DNA of 64,000 nucleotides from Ignelater luminosus (GCA_011009095.1 VTPC01091296.1:21111-85110), one strand, 5' to 3'. Counted from the stretch's first letter, positions 19,311 to 32,114 are shown. Notes: generated by a model from the letters alone, not told the origin. Numbers and translations: made by a program.

Positions 19311-21979
19311 TTTGGGTAAACAATAGGGTAAACTGAGGCTTTTGGCTGCCCTTGGGCAAAACTTTTTCCTTTGTCATACATTTTAATAGATTTAAATCTT
19401 ATTATCTTGCTTAAAAAAAAAAACAGTAAATTGTAATTTTGGTTACTTGATGCTTCATAGATAGTATGGTTATGGTAATTCTTAAATGATTTTTATTAAG
19501 TTTAAGTTTGAAAAACGCTGTTCGAGCGTTCAGAAATTTGTAGAGCAATTGCTGTGTTAGATAAGGTAGAAAAAAAAAGTTTTCTTGGATGTATCCAATG
19601 AAGAATTTAGTATGAAATAAGTAGAACTTTCAGTTTCTTTTTTAAATATTCAGAACTTCTAGAAAATATTTCTTTTAATCAGTCATCTTTCCTTAGGCCC
19701 CACGATTTTCGGGGGAGCCCACGGACGTTAATTGCATGGCTTACTCGATTTTGGTTTTATAAAGCAAATAAGAGCAACTGTAAGAAGATACTTGGGAGGA
19801 GCTTACATAAAATAATAGTCCTTGGGACGCTCAAATAGTTGAGATGGCACTACTTTTAATAGAGAAGCTTATTGGGGTTTAATTCACGAGCAATCATTTA
19901 GAAAGAAAGATTATATTATTCTAAACACAACACACGCGCTGTTCACGTGATCCCATGATCGTCTAAACATTACAAATTAAAAGTCTGTAATCCGTTACAG
20001 AATTGAGTATTGAACATTGAGATTAGAGGAACTCCTTTGCATGGCAGACCAAGATGGATAATATCCTATCAATGACATTCAAAAGGTATTAGCCAGGTTA
20101 AAGAAACATATTTGCATAAAATCTGTGATCCGGTAACAGTGACTTTCCATCTTGGTTCAATACTTTTCTTAAAATGCCATCAAACATATCATTTTATATG
20201 TCTTATTACAAAGCCCTTTTTATGTATCCCAATGTTTCTGCAGATTTTCTGATTTTTGACAGCATCATACCGTTGCGAGGTCCTCGTACACTTTTAAATT
20301 TCTTCATGTTTCTGAGTTGTCATAGCTATTTGTGGTTTTGCAAAATAGTGGATTTTAGCCAGGCCTTTGTTCATGAAGAGCTTAGATTTCTGCAAGTTTA
20401 CAAATTTCTTTCAGGCTTCCGATCTATAAAATCTTAACAATTTACTATTACATGCTAGAACCTAAGAGAACCTAAGAAATGCTGTTGTAATAATAGAAAT
20501 ACCGAACAGATGCTAAATCTAATCTTACTTTTGTTTACAGTTTTACTTATTTACCTACAGAACTGGTAATATCAGATAAATCTTAAAAAAAAGTCTTCGT
20601 TTCGAAATGATAGTGACCAAACCCACATAATTTATTTATAAGTGGTACTTTGGTATTTATTCTATCTATTCAAAAGAAATTCAAAAGTATAAAATAATAT
20701 AATTCTTTTAACTGGATATACTACCTACATAAAGTAAATCTCAGAAAAAACGTAGCAGTTACATCTAGGTTCATCTTTTAAACATAAAAGTATTATACAG
20801 TGAAGGCGGAATAAGTGGTTTGATTAGGAACAAAGAGAAATGGCAGAAAAGAACTGGAAAGTGTAGAACCTTGCAATTTGAGCTTTTATAGATCGTTTCA
20901 AGAGCTTTTGACTTCGTTAACTTTTTATGTACATAAAACGAACTTATTAGTTTTATTTCTATATTTTATTACTACTAATTTGTGTTAGTATAGTTTTTAA
21001 AATTTATATGCTGATAAACAATTAAGGTTCAAAATGGAAGTTAAGTTTTATACGGTAGGTAGTTATAAAGCAATTGAAATTTGAAACCTTATTAAAAACG
21101 TTCTTTTTTATTTACTGAGGAAAATGCGTTCGATTACTATATTCCTCTCTGAATGAAATAGAGATAGGTCAGTCGACTTCTCTAAATGCTACTTGTTGCA
21201 CAAGAGCACTCTGTTACCGTGGAAACGGCACCCACAATGAAAGACTGGAAAGCCTGCAATCAACGATCAATCTATGCAATGGACGGTTTTAATAAAGCCC
21301 CCATGAGAGGGAAAATTATGTTTAGTTAGGTAAACGCAAAAATGTGAAAAATAGTAAATAAAATTGGTTTGAGTAAGATTTAATTTAAAAGATTGTTTTC
21401 ACATCATCTTTGATTTCAAGATAAATACACCTGTTATAATTATTTCGCAAATACCACACTATTCAAGAAGGAAAACGACAAAAGACTACAAGAAAAACTA
21501 CAAAAAATTCATAATCTGTAACTGAATTTGTATTAATTGTCCTAAAACATTCTTACTTTTCAGCATTTATTAGAATTTACTGTCTCGAAGAATTTGGCTT
21601 TTGAATTATATCTAATACACGGTAGGTCTGCTTATAGCATGAAGTCGCTGCATTTAACAAGTTCATTTGGCTTGGTATAAGAATACGTTAATGGTATAGT
21701 GTGGGTTGTGTAAGCTGGGCATTTTGCAATACAAGCAAGCCTCGTAAAGGCGGACAATAGGCTGAAGAACGTTTATCTTGATATTATACTGGAGAAAGGA
21801 GATCTGTTTGGTAGTCCATGTAACGAGATGTTGACAATCTTTGGCTTGGGATCTTTTTGAACACTTAGATTAAACCCAAATAATAGTCTTTGGTAGCTGA
21901 ATTACATCCATTCACTTCCTTAGAATTGTTAGCCAGTCTCTATTTCTGTTTTTAGGACTAAATTCTAGCTGTAACACAT
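19311..21979. other. AT-rich spacer without recognised gene
   Basis: About 2.7 kb. Short ORFs such as 20174-20437 have no motif. Around 19990 and 20125 the words TCTGTAATCCGTTACAG and TCTGTGATCCGGTAACAG form a near-direct repeat about 140 bases apart, which may be a diverged repeat pair. Confidence 0.35.
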
Positions 21980-22520
21980 TTGTATACAATAAGTCTAAAA
22001 TCTTCTTCTTTTACATATTTCTTGTGCCCTTTAGAGCGTCGGATTAATTTACATATTGCTAGTTTCTTTTATCGATGTTTTCCATCCCTTCCGGTTCTTT
22101 GCCTGTATTTTCATCTCATCCATAGTTTTTCCGCGTCTTGTGCCTATTTCTTTTATTTTTTCAAGCCATTTTCTTCTCAGTCTGCCCCTCTTTCTTTTCC
22201 TTATCCTTCCTGACTCAATCACCCTCTGTACCAGGCGTTCTTAGTCTATTCTAATTATATGTCCAAACCAATTTAATTGTCTATTTTCTAACTTAATTTT
22301 AATTGGTTTTTGGTTTTTCATCTGTTTTATTTGTATATTTCTTATTCTGCCGTGTTTTGTTTTCCCAGCTGCCTTTTTGAGGTATTTCATTTCTGTAGTA
22401 TTTAGTTGTTGCTGGCATTTTTCCTAGGGCACCAAGTCTCACTAGCATATAGTACTGATTGCAGAGCTGTTGTATCGTACACCTTTGTTTTTGTGTTTAT
22501 ATCTATTTCTTTCTTACTTA
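21980..22520 (-). pseudogene. 3' end of a LINE reverse-transcriptase ORF (decayed)
   Basis: Seen on the - strand: near 22490-22410 it reads TKVYDTTALQSVLYASETW, the segment after the reverse transcriptase core in many LINEs (KVY.TVVLP.LLYGSETW). Further along, 22250-22050 reads ERLVQRVIESGRIRKRK, then GRLRRKWLEKI and GWKTSIKETS, which fits the usual C-terminal pattern (RGRPR..W.D.....RG..W). Stops and shifts separate the parts. Only the last quarter of the ORF remains. Confidence 0.7.
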
Positions 22521-22847
22521 GTATAGGTAATTTTATTCAATGCATGGTATATGTTAGTAGCCTTCTGTAATTTGTTATGATGCTACCTAAATCTAAAATA
22601 AAATTCAAAATTATTATTTGCCACAATCACACCAGCGTTGAATTGACTCTAGACTTTACATGACACTCGAAAGTATCACCACTAGATGGTGTTGAGGAAA
22701 AAGACCTAAAGAGAAGACAGTCCGTGTTTTTCAACGACACGATCAAATATAAGATTTTTAAAAACTTTGTGTATTTATTTGGTTAGATACTGACGTTTCT
22801 TGTATCCATTGCTAGATCTTCTGCACACGCACAACTGCTGGTAATAG
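22521..22847. other. Short spacer between LINE remnant and foldback element
   Basis: No coding or repeat motif recognised in this stretch. Confidence 0.3.
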
Positions 22848-23853
22848 ACACCCAAGTATATCACTTAAAACTCCCAAGCCAAATATTTCAGTAATTAAAC
22901 AATATATTTAAATTTTGTAAAAGGAATTTGTTAGATAGTAAAAATAATTTTGTTCTTATGCCAATATAGTTACTTTAAATGCTAAGAGGTAGATAGGGTT
23001 CTGTGCAAAAATATTTTCTGATCTTAAGAAAATTGGTTGCGTCAACGACCAGCGACGAACAGTAACTATGATTATGCGCTGTCGTTGGCATTTGCGTTTA
23101 TGGAAATTGACGTTTGCTGTCAATAGTCCAAAAAGTTTATACTGCTAGTGCTACCACTTGTTGTCAGCTCGTAAATACAACCATTCAAATGCAAGCCATT
23201 TGAAAGATCATTCAATATTTTTTATTCTATGCAAAAAAAATAATTGAAAAGTCTAAAGTTTCCAAGGTATTCTAATCTGAAAGTACTGTTTGGAAAAAAA
23301 AAGTCTAACAATCACTTTTTATTAATTTGTATGTAAAAATACAGTTGAGGAAATTCTTTAGAGATCAACTCCTGATCGTAGACGGTGAAAGAAATAAACT
23401 TTATTCGGAAACATTTCAGCTTTTTGCTCGTGCCATCGAATACTGTAAGAAACTAAAATGTTTTAGTATAAAATTTATATAGTTCATCAACTAAGATCAG
23501 GAGACGATCTTCAAAGAATTTTGAAATTGTAGGTTTATTGCTAGACTTTTGCTTGCGAACAGTATCGACATTCAAAGTAGAATCTTGAAAACCTTTGACT
23601 TTTCAAAGTTTTTTCATAGAACAAAAATTACTTTATGTTAAATGATCTTTTAAATGAATTTAAATATTCTTAGGATCCAAACATATCTTTGCACCAGAGA
23701 GCCATCTAAATCTTAGCATTTAAAGTAACTATACCTATTGGCATAAAAGCAAAATTATTTTCAGTCTCTAGCAAATTTTGCTTACAAAATTCAAATGTCT
23801 TGTCTAATTACTAAAATACTTATTCTGGTAGTTTTTAGTGCAACATCCTGTAT
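22848..23853. mobile_element. About 1-kb foldback (palindromic) element
   Basis: Seen: nearly the whole segment is one large imperfect inverted repeat. The left arm (22848 to about 23392) pairs with the reverse complement of the right arm (about 23484-23853). Examples are TATAGTTACTTTAAATGCTA on both arms, AATAATTTTG with TTATGCCAATA, and near the centre ACTCCTGATC matched by TCTCCTGATC. The outer ends contain an ACACCC / ACATCC...TATA type edge typical of insect repeats. The left arm has about 130 extra bases (23040-23170), a likely later insertion. No ORF. Inference: a foldback MITE; the parent family is unknown. Confidence 0.72.
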
Positions 23854-25779
23854 AGTGCAAAAATTGAGATACACAAAACACAAATATGGTACTACTGTAT
23901 CGGCCTGAATGATTTATCGGCAATGGCATCTGCCACAATACTATGACGTGATTTAGAACCTGGAGTCTAGCCAGGAAAAATTTTCGGATCTGGAATTAAA
24001 TTTACGGGGCCGTATGACCTTGCATTTGATGTCCAAATTAAATTTAAAAAAAAGAACTTTTGTTTATGTTAATATTGGAAAGCGTGCCAATACTGATACG
24101 CGTTACAAACAAAATTTTGCCCAACCAAAAAAACGTGGAAACAATACTTTGAGGTTATGATATTACGTGAAGTTAAATAGTAGCTTGATTGAGTAATGTA
24201 CGCAGCCGGGCAATATAAACAATAAAATATATACCGTTCTTAATGCAACCCTTTAGGTTGGAAGTTGCAGTTTCAAAAGTAGGAAATCACGGGCGTCAAT
24301 CACGAAATGGATGCTAAAATCAAACATGTCTGCGAATGTCAGCCTTAGCGTTTTAGTTGATAAAATAACATTGTGTTGTATTCTATAGTAAGATGTTCTA
24401 AGTTTATGTTAAATTGAATTAATAATAAATTGAGGGCGCCGAGTTTATTTCTGTATGCAGGTCCCAAATATCACGGATCGTTTCCCCGCCCCAGGGAGAT
24501 TTTAAATTAGAATACAATATTTGAGTGTATCTTTGTTTATTATGTGTTAGCCGCATGTTGTGTCATCTAGAACTTTTCGATATCTTTTGGTGAAATAGTA
24601 GATCATTAAATAATTAACTCACTACTTGCGCAAAAAATTTCGCTATTTCTGTAGTGAAGGCAAAATTGCATTTGTTTCAGTTTTTTCTGTGAAGTGTACA
24701 AAAAAAGTAAGTTTCTTGTTGTTATTAGAAGATTGAGAGTTCTGAGAAAATTTCAATGGCTGGACTAGAAATTATAAGTAGTTTACTTCACTCTTCACAC
24801 ATTTCTATATTTTCTTCTATCAGTTGGTGAGTGTCTACTACGTATCAGTTTGGCTTGTAATGGTCTTGCAAAATGCTAGTTCAAACGTATTCAAGACTTT
24901 TACTTTGTTTTTTATTATTGTATGTAGGCTGAAGATTTCTTTGTATTATCTACTCGTACATTCGACATCGATTTCTAATTTTGGGACTTCTGATTTTTAT
25001 TACACTGATAGACAAAGATTTTGTTACAGGAACAAATTTGGCTGATTCTTATATAATCTTGCCTGCTAAATCCGAATATGTCATCAGAATTTGCTCACCA
25101 ACAATTCTTTGTAATTGTTGGCTTTTACTCCAAATTAGCATATCCTCCCCCTTATAATTATTTCTTCGAATTTCTAATTTTAAGAGCCGCTTTAAATCAT
25201 AATACGTCTTTAATCATGCATTTTTATTCACCCAATAAAGAATTAGTTTAGATAAATTTGATTTTGGGGGCTAATTAGGAATTAATGGAATTTATTAGAC
25301 AAAGGGACAAGAATATGCATATTTCATAGTAGGCAGCAAGAACTGCAGCATTTATTTTCAAAACAAGATGACGTGGTATTCTGCAATGACGTCAACACTT
25401 TACTAGACGCAATGGGCCAGCATCACAATCGAGAAGAGTAGAGACTCTTTATTGACTCCTTAAAGCCTTAAAGCTGTTCTCCTTCATAATGGAAATGAAA
25501 ATCCTTCTATTTCCATTGCTCATGCTGTCCACATGAAGGAGTCTTATAAAAGCTTGAAGATACTACTGAATAAAACAGAGTACCAGAGATTTTAATGGCA
25601 AATCTGTGCGAATTTAAAAGTTGCAGCTCTAGTACTGGGTTTACAGTTGGGGTACACGAAGTTTTGCTGTTTTCTGTGTGAGTAGGGAGAGAAGAATTTA
25701 TTATATTAAGAAGCAATAGCCAGAAAGAAAAAACCTTGCTTTTTTAATTAAGAATGTGATATGTGAGTCTCTCGTTAAC
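23854..25779. other. Spacer, possibly 5' part of a transposon
   Basis: No gene recognised. Parts are less AT-rich (CCGCCCCAGGGAG at 24487-24499). The ORF that follows belongs to a transposon-associated family, so some of this stretch may be its non-coding or decayed upstream part. No terminal repeats were found. Confidence 0.3.
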
Positions 25780-25799
25780 TTAAAAATAATTTTGCAGTC

Positions 25800-26328
25800 A
25801 CTTCTTCACGTCAAGTTGGGATTGATGAAAAAATTCATAAAAGCGATGAACAAAGATGATGAAGGTTTCCCAGAATAAGTGATGATAAAATGTAAAACGA
25901 AATATTTTGTAGGGCCTCAAATCAGGAAATTAACGAAAGATGTCAGTTTCGACAGTACCTTAGATGAATGAGAGGCACCTGCTTGGCAGTCCTTTAAAGC
26001 TGTGGTGACAAATTTCTTGGGGAATATAAAAGCTGAAAACTACGAACAGATGGTTGATGAACTGCTGCAAAATTACAAAGTTTTGGAAGCAACTATGCCC
26101 TTGAAGATTCATTTCCTCCATTCACATTTGAATTTTTTTCCAAACAATCTTGATGATGCGAGCGATAAACATGGTAAGAGATCTCACCAAGATATTGCCC
26201 AAATTGAATCACAGTACAAGGGAAAATGCAGCGAAAACATGCTTGTGCACTACTGCTGGGACCTTAAAAAAGATGTACCAGCAACGAAATATAGGCAGAA
26301 GTCGAATAGAAATATGTTTTGTAAATAA
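25800..26328 (+). pseudogene. Transposon-associated ORF of a widespread arthropod family (C-terminal part)
   Basis: Seen: 26002-26328 encodes VVTNFLGNIKAENYEQMVDE, LKIHFLHSHLNFFPNNLDDA, then KHGKRSHQDIAQIESQYKGK and HYCWDLKKDVPATKYRQKSN. Upstream, with shifts and stops, comes a stretch like GPQIRKLTKD..F and EAPAWQSFKA. From memory, the pattern FLGN.....Y..LV..LL, LKIHFLHSHLDFFPENLGAV, GERFHQDI..ME.RY.GKW, DYCW.LKRD recurs in very many arthropod genomes as uncharacterised, repeat-like proteins. I do not know the enzyme activity. The N-terminal part here is broken. Confidence 0.55.
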
Positions 26329-26346
26329 ATGATCTTATATTAGCTA

Positions 26347-27773
26347 TACCTTTATTATTCCATAAAAAATGAAAAATTTTAAAATTCGAACACGTTTTAC
26401 TCAAACATCTCACGTGCTGGGAAAATTTGTAAAACAAAATTCGGAATCAGCAGGAATGATTCTATAAGAATCACCCTCTTTAGTCCATGTAATATTTAAA
26501 AAATTTAGTTTACTTCCATAAATATCGCCTAGAATTAGTTGAGCGATTTTATTAAAATTTTTACAAACGATGTAACTCGTCACTACAAACAAACGATTAA
26601 AATTTGAAAACAAAAGAACAGAAATAAAAACACTTTTTTTCAATAATGAGTTGCTCCGCCATGATTTGCTATGCACTCTTTAGACGGCGTGGCATGCTGT
26701 CAATCAAGTGAACAATATCGGCCTGCGGCATATCGTTCCAAGCTTCGTGAATCCGCAGCCGAAGATGGTGCAAGTTGTCTGGAGGGTGTGGTAAATTACT
26801 CAGCCGTCTACCGACCACATCCCATACATGCTCAATGGGTGACAAATCAGGCGACCGAGCAGGCCATGAGAGGACGGCAACGTTAGCTTTTTCCAAAAAG
26901 CGTGTTGTAGCCCTTGCCGTATGGGGGCGCGCATTACCTTGTTGGAAAATGGGAACCATAACATATTGCACCCCACATCATCACTCCTTGTGTGAGGGCT
27001 GTGTTGCGTTCCACAGAAAATGTTGAATCTTTGCCTTCTCCACGCATCCCACAGCCCACAAACAAAATCGAGACTCGTCACTAAACATAATTTTATGCCA
27101 TTCTTGTACTCAATTCTCTCTTTCATTGCTCCATTCCAGCCTGCGGACACGGTGAAGTGGGCTAAGAGGAAAACAGAAATGGACGATACGAACGCAGCCC
27201 ATAAGATTTTATCCGACGATAAACAGATGACATTGACATTCTGCGTCCTACACCTCCCATCCAATTATTTGCAATTGACCGAGTTGTGGAAAATCTGTCT
27301 CTTGTGGCCAAAAGTCTTAAACGACGTTCTTCACAATCTGTAGTCCTCCGGAGACGGTCAGATCCAGGGCGACCAATATCTCAATACCGTTGTAACATCA
27401 CGGTTTACACGGCCAGCAATATCTCTAAGCGAAAGTCTGGTCTCTTTCACGCCAATAATACGGTCACGTTCAAAATCATTTAATTGCCGATAATCTTTAT
27501 ATTGACGAACTCTTGGCATTCTTGTCAATGTTCAGAAGGCAATAGTGAACAAACAGTTCGCAAAATTGGCAGTTATTACACACTGATTGTTTTATTTCTT
27601 AAAATTTATTGTTACTAAGTGCAAACAAACAAACAAAAAAAAAACAACAATGGATAGATAGATTTTATTCTTTTAATCATTAGTTTGTTTCATCAAAATA
27701 GGCACTTTATGAAAATTTCATCAAAATTGTTCAACGACTTCCATGTGTTGCTATTTTTATGGAAGTCAGTATA
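26347..27773 (-). mobile_element. Tc1-type element (inactive)
   Basis: Possible ends: TATACC...TTCCATAAAAAAT near 26345-26374 and, read in reverse complement, TATACTGACTTCCATAAAAA from about 27773. Both begin with TA. The shared word is TTCCATAAAAA. The exact ends are uncertain. The interior carries the broken transposase listed separately. A 1.4-kb size fits a Tc1 element. Confidence 0.5.
26669..27523 (-). pseudogene. Tc1 transposase, DD34E type, second catalytic Asp lost
   Basis: Seen on the - strand: MPRVRQYKDYRQLNDFERDR and IIGVKETRLSLRDIAGRVNR (N-terminal helix-turn-helix, ending 27400), a disrupted middle, FSDESRFCLWAVG (first catalytic Asp), then NARPHTARATTRFLEKANVA and SPDLSPIEHVWD (third residue Glu), ending RRLKSA with a stop at 26669. 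The second Asp, normally QDNARPH, is Gly (QQGNARPH). Spacing from that site to the Glu is 34, the Tc1 pattern. Stops and shifts break the frame. It cannot make an active enzyme. Confidence 0.88.
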
Positions 27774-28865
27774 CTACATCAGTGTTATCTGTTTCTCTAT
27801 AATCTTTTTGGATTTACATTTCAGAAAAGATCCTATTCTCGCATACCGTTCATTTTGATTAATTTCAGGGCCGTGCCGTGCTATGATGCAGACAGGCGGC
27901 CGCATCAGGCGGCACCGTAAGGGGGCGGTATAAGCAGCGAAATCAAAATACAATTTGAACCATTCAATAATTAAAAATCTTTACGCAACGCATTTCTATA
28001 TTGGTCTACATATGTTATTCCGATATTGACGTATACGATTTATGATATATGACACGCTTCCACCTAACCACATTCGGTATTTATTTCGGTTCTGGTGCAG
28101 GCGCATCGTTGGCGAGCTCTCGCCAAAAGATTTTTGATCTGACAGTGCGAAACTATAATTTTTGCTTATCATATACCGCGCAGCCCCTCCTAAAAACTGA
28201 GGCGATAGTTATCACAAAAGACAATTACACGTGTTACGTGTTGATAATTCTGCTTTGAGCTTACAATTATTGACAGTATTTGACTTTAATGTTAGTTTGT
28301 CTCGAAAAGTGGCAAATAGCTGTGCTGTGTTTAAATCAGTAAATCAGATGTCTAATATCTGTATCTTTATCAGTATAATATTTTTGCTATTACTAATTCA
28401 GCTTTTTATGTTTAAAAAGTATATCAGGTAAGAGAATTATTGTTTTTTACAGCAATTGTAGTAGTTACTTATTATCATTGAAAATGAATATGTTATGACA
28501 ATAGGGAGTCGAATTAGAATGTAGCATTTGCATGAACTGGGTATATGTCAGGTGCGGAACGTGTGCCTATGTGTGATAGATAAAGAGTTATTTAGGTAAT
28601 ATTGGGCTACTTTTGCGTTCTGTCTGTGTTAGAAAAGGAGTTGCTCAGCAAATATTTGCATATACGTTGAAGTGGAGACAATACAATAACAAGTTAAAGA
28701 AAGGCATATGTCAAAACGGCTGCTAGCTGTCAATTTGACAGATATTCATTATCTATTTATTATGTTCTGTTTTACTGACTAGCTTTGCAACTAATTTTAT
28801 CGTTATATAATTTACCCTATTTTAATAGCATTATAAGCATAATCATATTTAATCATTTTCAATGA

Positions 28866-28884
28866 CCCCCCCCCCCCCCCCCCC
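28866..28884 (+). repeat. Poly(C) run of 19
   Basis: Nineteen C residues in a row inside the hAT element, in the non-coding part before its ORF. Very unusual in this AT-rich setting. The length may be uncertain because such runs are error-prone in sequencing. Confidence 0.95.
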
Positions 28885-30809
28885 GGTTGCATATTTGCGA
28901 AGGACTGTAAATCTTTATTTAATATTTTTATTACAGTATGGAACAGAAAAGGAAAAAATTGTCTGGAGGTCAATATAAAAATAAACGCTTAAAGAAAGAG
29001 AAACAAGGAAGAAAGCTAAGCTATGTTATGAAGGAATTCTTAGTACAAAAATCCTGTTTAGATGAGCCGTCCACATTCGCATCAACAGCGACTGCTTTGG
29101 ATTTGGCAAACGAAAACTCAGTGCCGTCCCAATCACTTCTAAAAAAAAGTTATTCAAAAGAGCCAAAAAATAATACCATCAGAAGTTGCTCAAGAGCCGA
29201 GTAGCAATAGCAGTGGCAGCCAGCAGCCATTAAACAAAATTCCTTCTGATCCTGTATTATGGAATGCTTTCTGCATGCCATCTGAAACTCGTCAAATACT
29301 TGTTGAGAGGGATCCACTGTATTAGTTAATTAAAGAATTTGAGATTCCTATTAATAAAGGAAGGCGTAGATTTTCGCCCTCGGATTAATTGAAAGTGTTG
29401 AGCAATGGTGAAGTCGTTTAGAGAAGTTGGTTGATTTGCTCTGTTACAAATGATGCCGTTTTTTGCTTTTGTTGTATATTATTTGATAATTAGTCTGCTA
29501 TTAGTGACTGGCCCAAAAAAGGCTATTCTAACTAGAGAAATCTTATAAGAGCCCTCACAATGCACGAAATGTTTGTAAATCAAAGAAATGCTTTTAGAGC
29601 ATGGACAGCCAACTAAAACAGAAAAAAACTATTGACGCTGAGTATCAACGAATTATGGATATGGAAATTCAGCATTGGAGAGGAGTTCTAAAAAGAATTA
29701 AGTCAATAATTATACTATTGGCCTCATAATGCTTAGCTTTTCATGGAACAACTCAACATTTGTGTCAGCCTAATAACAGAAACGTCTTAAAGTTGGTAGA
29801 ATTGCTTTCTGAGTTTGATCCAGTTATGGAAGAACATATTAGGAGAGTTTAGTGCGAGTTTGATAAATGATCTGTGACTTATCTAAGCAATAATATACAC
29901 GATAAATTGATAAATTGGATGAAAAATGTAATTTTAAAAAAGATTGTCGAAATAACAAAAATTGCTAAATATTTTTCGATAATCGCCGATTGTATCCCAG
30001 ACGTAAACCATATTGAACAGCTCTCATAACAACAACAATAAGAGTTGTCGCTTTTAACTCCATTCAAAACAAATATGAAATTGAAGAATTCTTTATTGGT
30101 TTTTTAAAGCCTGTGATTCAATCAGAGAGGGTTTGACAGACCTTATTTTGATACATTTGGAAAAGTTAGGTTTTGAGTTAAAGCGGCTAAAAAAAATATG
30201 TCTCACAATTAACTCTAAAACCATTGAATGCTACTAAGTGGTCAAGCAGAGTAGTGAGATAAAACCTTTATGATCTCAACTTTGCGAAATCTATTGTGCA
30301 TTATTTCAAATAATAGAAGACGTCAACAGAGATGCAGAAACTAAGGTTAAAGCAAGAGGGTTAGCAAACAATATTAAAAATTACAAGTTTATATGCGGTG
30401 TAATTCTTTGGCATGATATTTTATTTGAAATAAATTCAGTCTCGAAGCTATTGCTATAAATTTGTCAGATTGTGTAAGGATGTTATCAGAAACCATACAA
30501 AAAGTGAAAGGCTATAGATAATCTGGATATGATCAGATGTAAATTGCTGCTAATAAGATTGCAGAGAATTTTGAATACAGTACAGAATTTCCTGCTGAAA
30601 CTGAACTTAGAGCCAGAAGGAAAAAGCGTGAATTTGACTATGAAGAAACTGTCGATGAACCCTTAACAGAGAAAAATAAATTTAAAATAAACTTTTTCTA
30701 TTATATTCTGGACATTACCCTTAATTCTCGGAATGACCGATTCACGCTTCTGGAAATCCATAGCAAAAATCTTTAGTTTTTATATGACATTTTAAAACTC
30801 AAGGATATA

Positions 30810-32114
30810 AAGGGTTTTCCAATAAGAGGTGTTATTTTGATATTCAAAGAAAAGTGCCATTTTTTAATATAAATGATCGGATGTTTATTTCATTATAAAG
30901 AGGAAGGTATGCCGTTAATAGTGGAAAATAACATCAGGCAAATGACCACCACGACCACGCTTACAGGACAATATCTTTTTCATGAAATTTTCCATAACCA
31001 AATCGCAAAGTGGCTGTCCTATGTCCTCGATAGCCTCACGAATTCCATCTTTGAGGTCTTGAATCGACGCTGGGCTGTTGGCGTAGACCTTCTCTTTCAC
31101 GTGGCCCCAAAGAAAGAAGTCGCAAGGTGTTAAATCACAAGATCTCGGTGGCCAATTGTGATCACCTCTTCGAGAGATAACACGGTCCGGAAACTTTTTC
31201 CGTAAAAGATCAATGGTTTCGTTGCTTGTGTGGCACGTAGCGCCGTCTTGTTGAAAGTAAACGTTGTCCAGATCAATACCATCCAATTCCGGCCATAAAA
31301 AATCGTTAATCATCTCTCGATAGCGCAATCCAGTCACCGTAACTGTTGCTCCAGCCTCATTTTCGAAAAAGTAAGGTCCAATGACTCCGCCGGACCATAA
31401 ACCGCACCAAACAGTCACACGTTGAGGATAGAGAGACTTTTCAACAATAACTCTTGGATTTTCTGAGCCCCAGATCCGACAATTTTGCTTGTTGACGAAG
31501 CCACCGAGGTGGAAATGGGCCTCATCACTCAAGATGATTTTTCGATGGATTTCTGGATCATTTTCATGCATTTCAACGACCCAATCAGCAAAGACACGAC
31601 GTTGTTGATGATCGGCCGGCTTGAGTTCTTGTGTTAACTGGACTTTATAAGCCTTAAGACCCAAATCTTTATGCAAAATACGGTGTAATGACGTTTGTGG
31701 AATGGCTAATTCCAAAGAACGACGAGGAATGGACAAACCTGGGTTTTCTTTAACACTTTCGGCTACAACAGCAATATTCTCGGCTGTTCTTGAGCGACGT
31801 GCACGGGTTTTATTCTTCACATCACTAACTTGTCCCAAGAGCTCGAATTTTTTCACCAATTTCTGTATTGCGGTCCGACAAGGTGCTTCACGGTGACCCA
31901 AAAATGTTCGAGTTTTACGAACCGTCTCTGCCAAATTTTCACCATTTTTATAGTGAATTTTAATAATTTCAATGCGTTGTTGAAGCGTGTATCGTTCCAT
32001 ATTTATTAATGGCGTAGTTTCTACTTGTCAAATGTCAAAAAATGATAGCTTCAAAAGTGACATCTACCGAAATAGCAGGCTATTCAAAATAACACCTCTT
32101 ATTGGAAAACCCTA
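30810..32114 (-). mobile_element. DD41D mariner element, copy 1 (1305 bp), inserted in the hAT element
   Basis: Seen: ends are AAGGGTTTTCCAATAAGAGG continuing TGTTATTTTGA, 31-base terminal inverted repeats, flanked by TA at 30808-30809 and 32115-32116. The outermost base of the right end is changed (CCCTA in place of CCCTT). Length is identical to copy 2 at 47382-48686, which lies in the opposite orientation. It carries one full-length transposase gene. Confidence 0.96.
30915..32000 (-). CDS. DD41D mariner transposase, intact (copy 1)
   Basis: Uninterrupted 361-residue ORF on the - strand. An N-terminal DNA-binding half has two helix-turn-helix regions ([40 protein letters not shown]). The RNase H-like core has D159 ([13 protein letters not shown]), D252 (YFQQDGATCHTS) and D294 ([20 protein letters not shown]). 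There are 41 residues between the second and third Asp, so this is the DD41D branch of Tc1/mariner, the group that includes rosa-like elements. All three metal-binding Asp are present and the ORF is complete, so the enzyme could be active. It differs from copy 2 at only I151, A254 and K342. Confidence 0.96.
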   Translation of the reverse strand: MERYTLQQRIEIIKIHYKNGENLAETVRKTRTFLGHREAPCRTAIQKLVKKFELLGQVSDVKNKTRARRSRTAENIAVVAESVKENPGLSIPRRSLELAIPQTSLHRILHKDLGLKAYKVQLTQELKPADHQQRRVFADWVVEMHENDPEIHRKIILSDEAHFHLGGFVNKQNCRIWGSENPRVIVEKSLYPQRVTVWCGLWSGGVIGPYFFENEAGATVTVTGLRYREMINDFLWPELDGIDLDNVYFQQDGATCHTSNETIDLLRKKFPDRVISRRGDHNWPPRSCDLTPCDFFLWGHVKEKVYANSPASIQDLKDGIREAIEDIGQPLCDLVMENFMKKILSCKRGRGGHLPDVIFHY

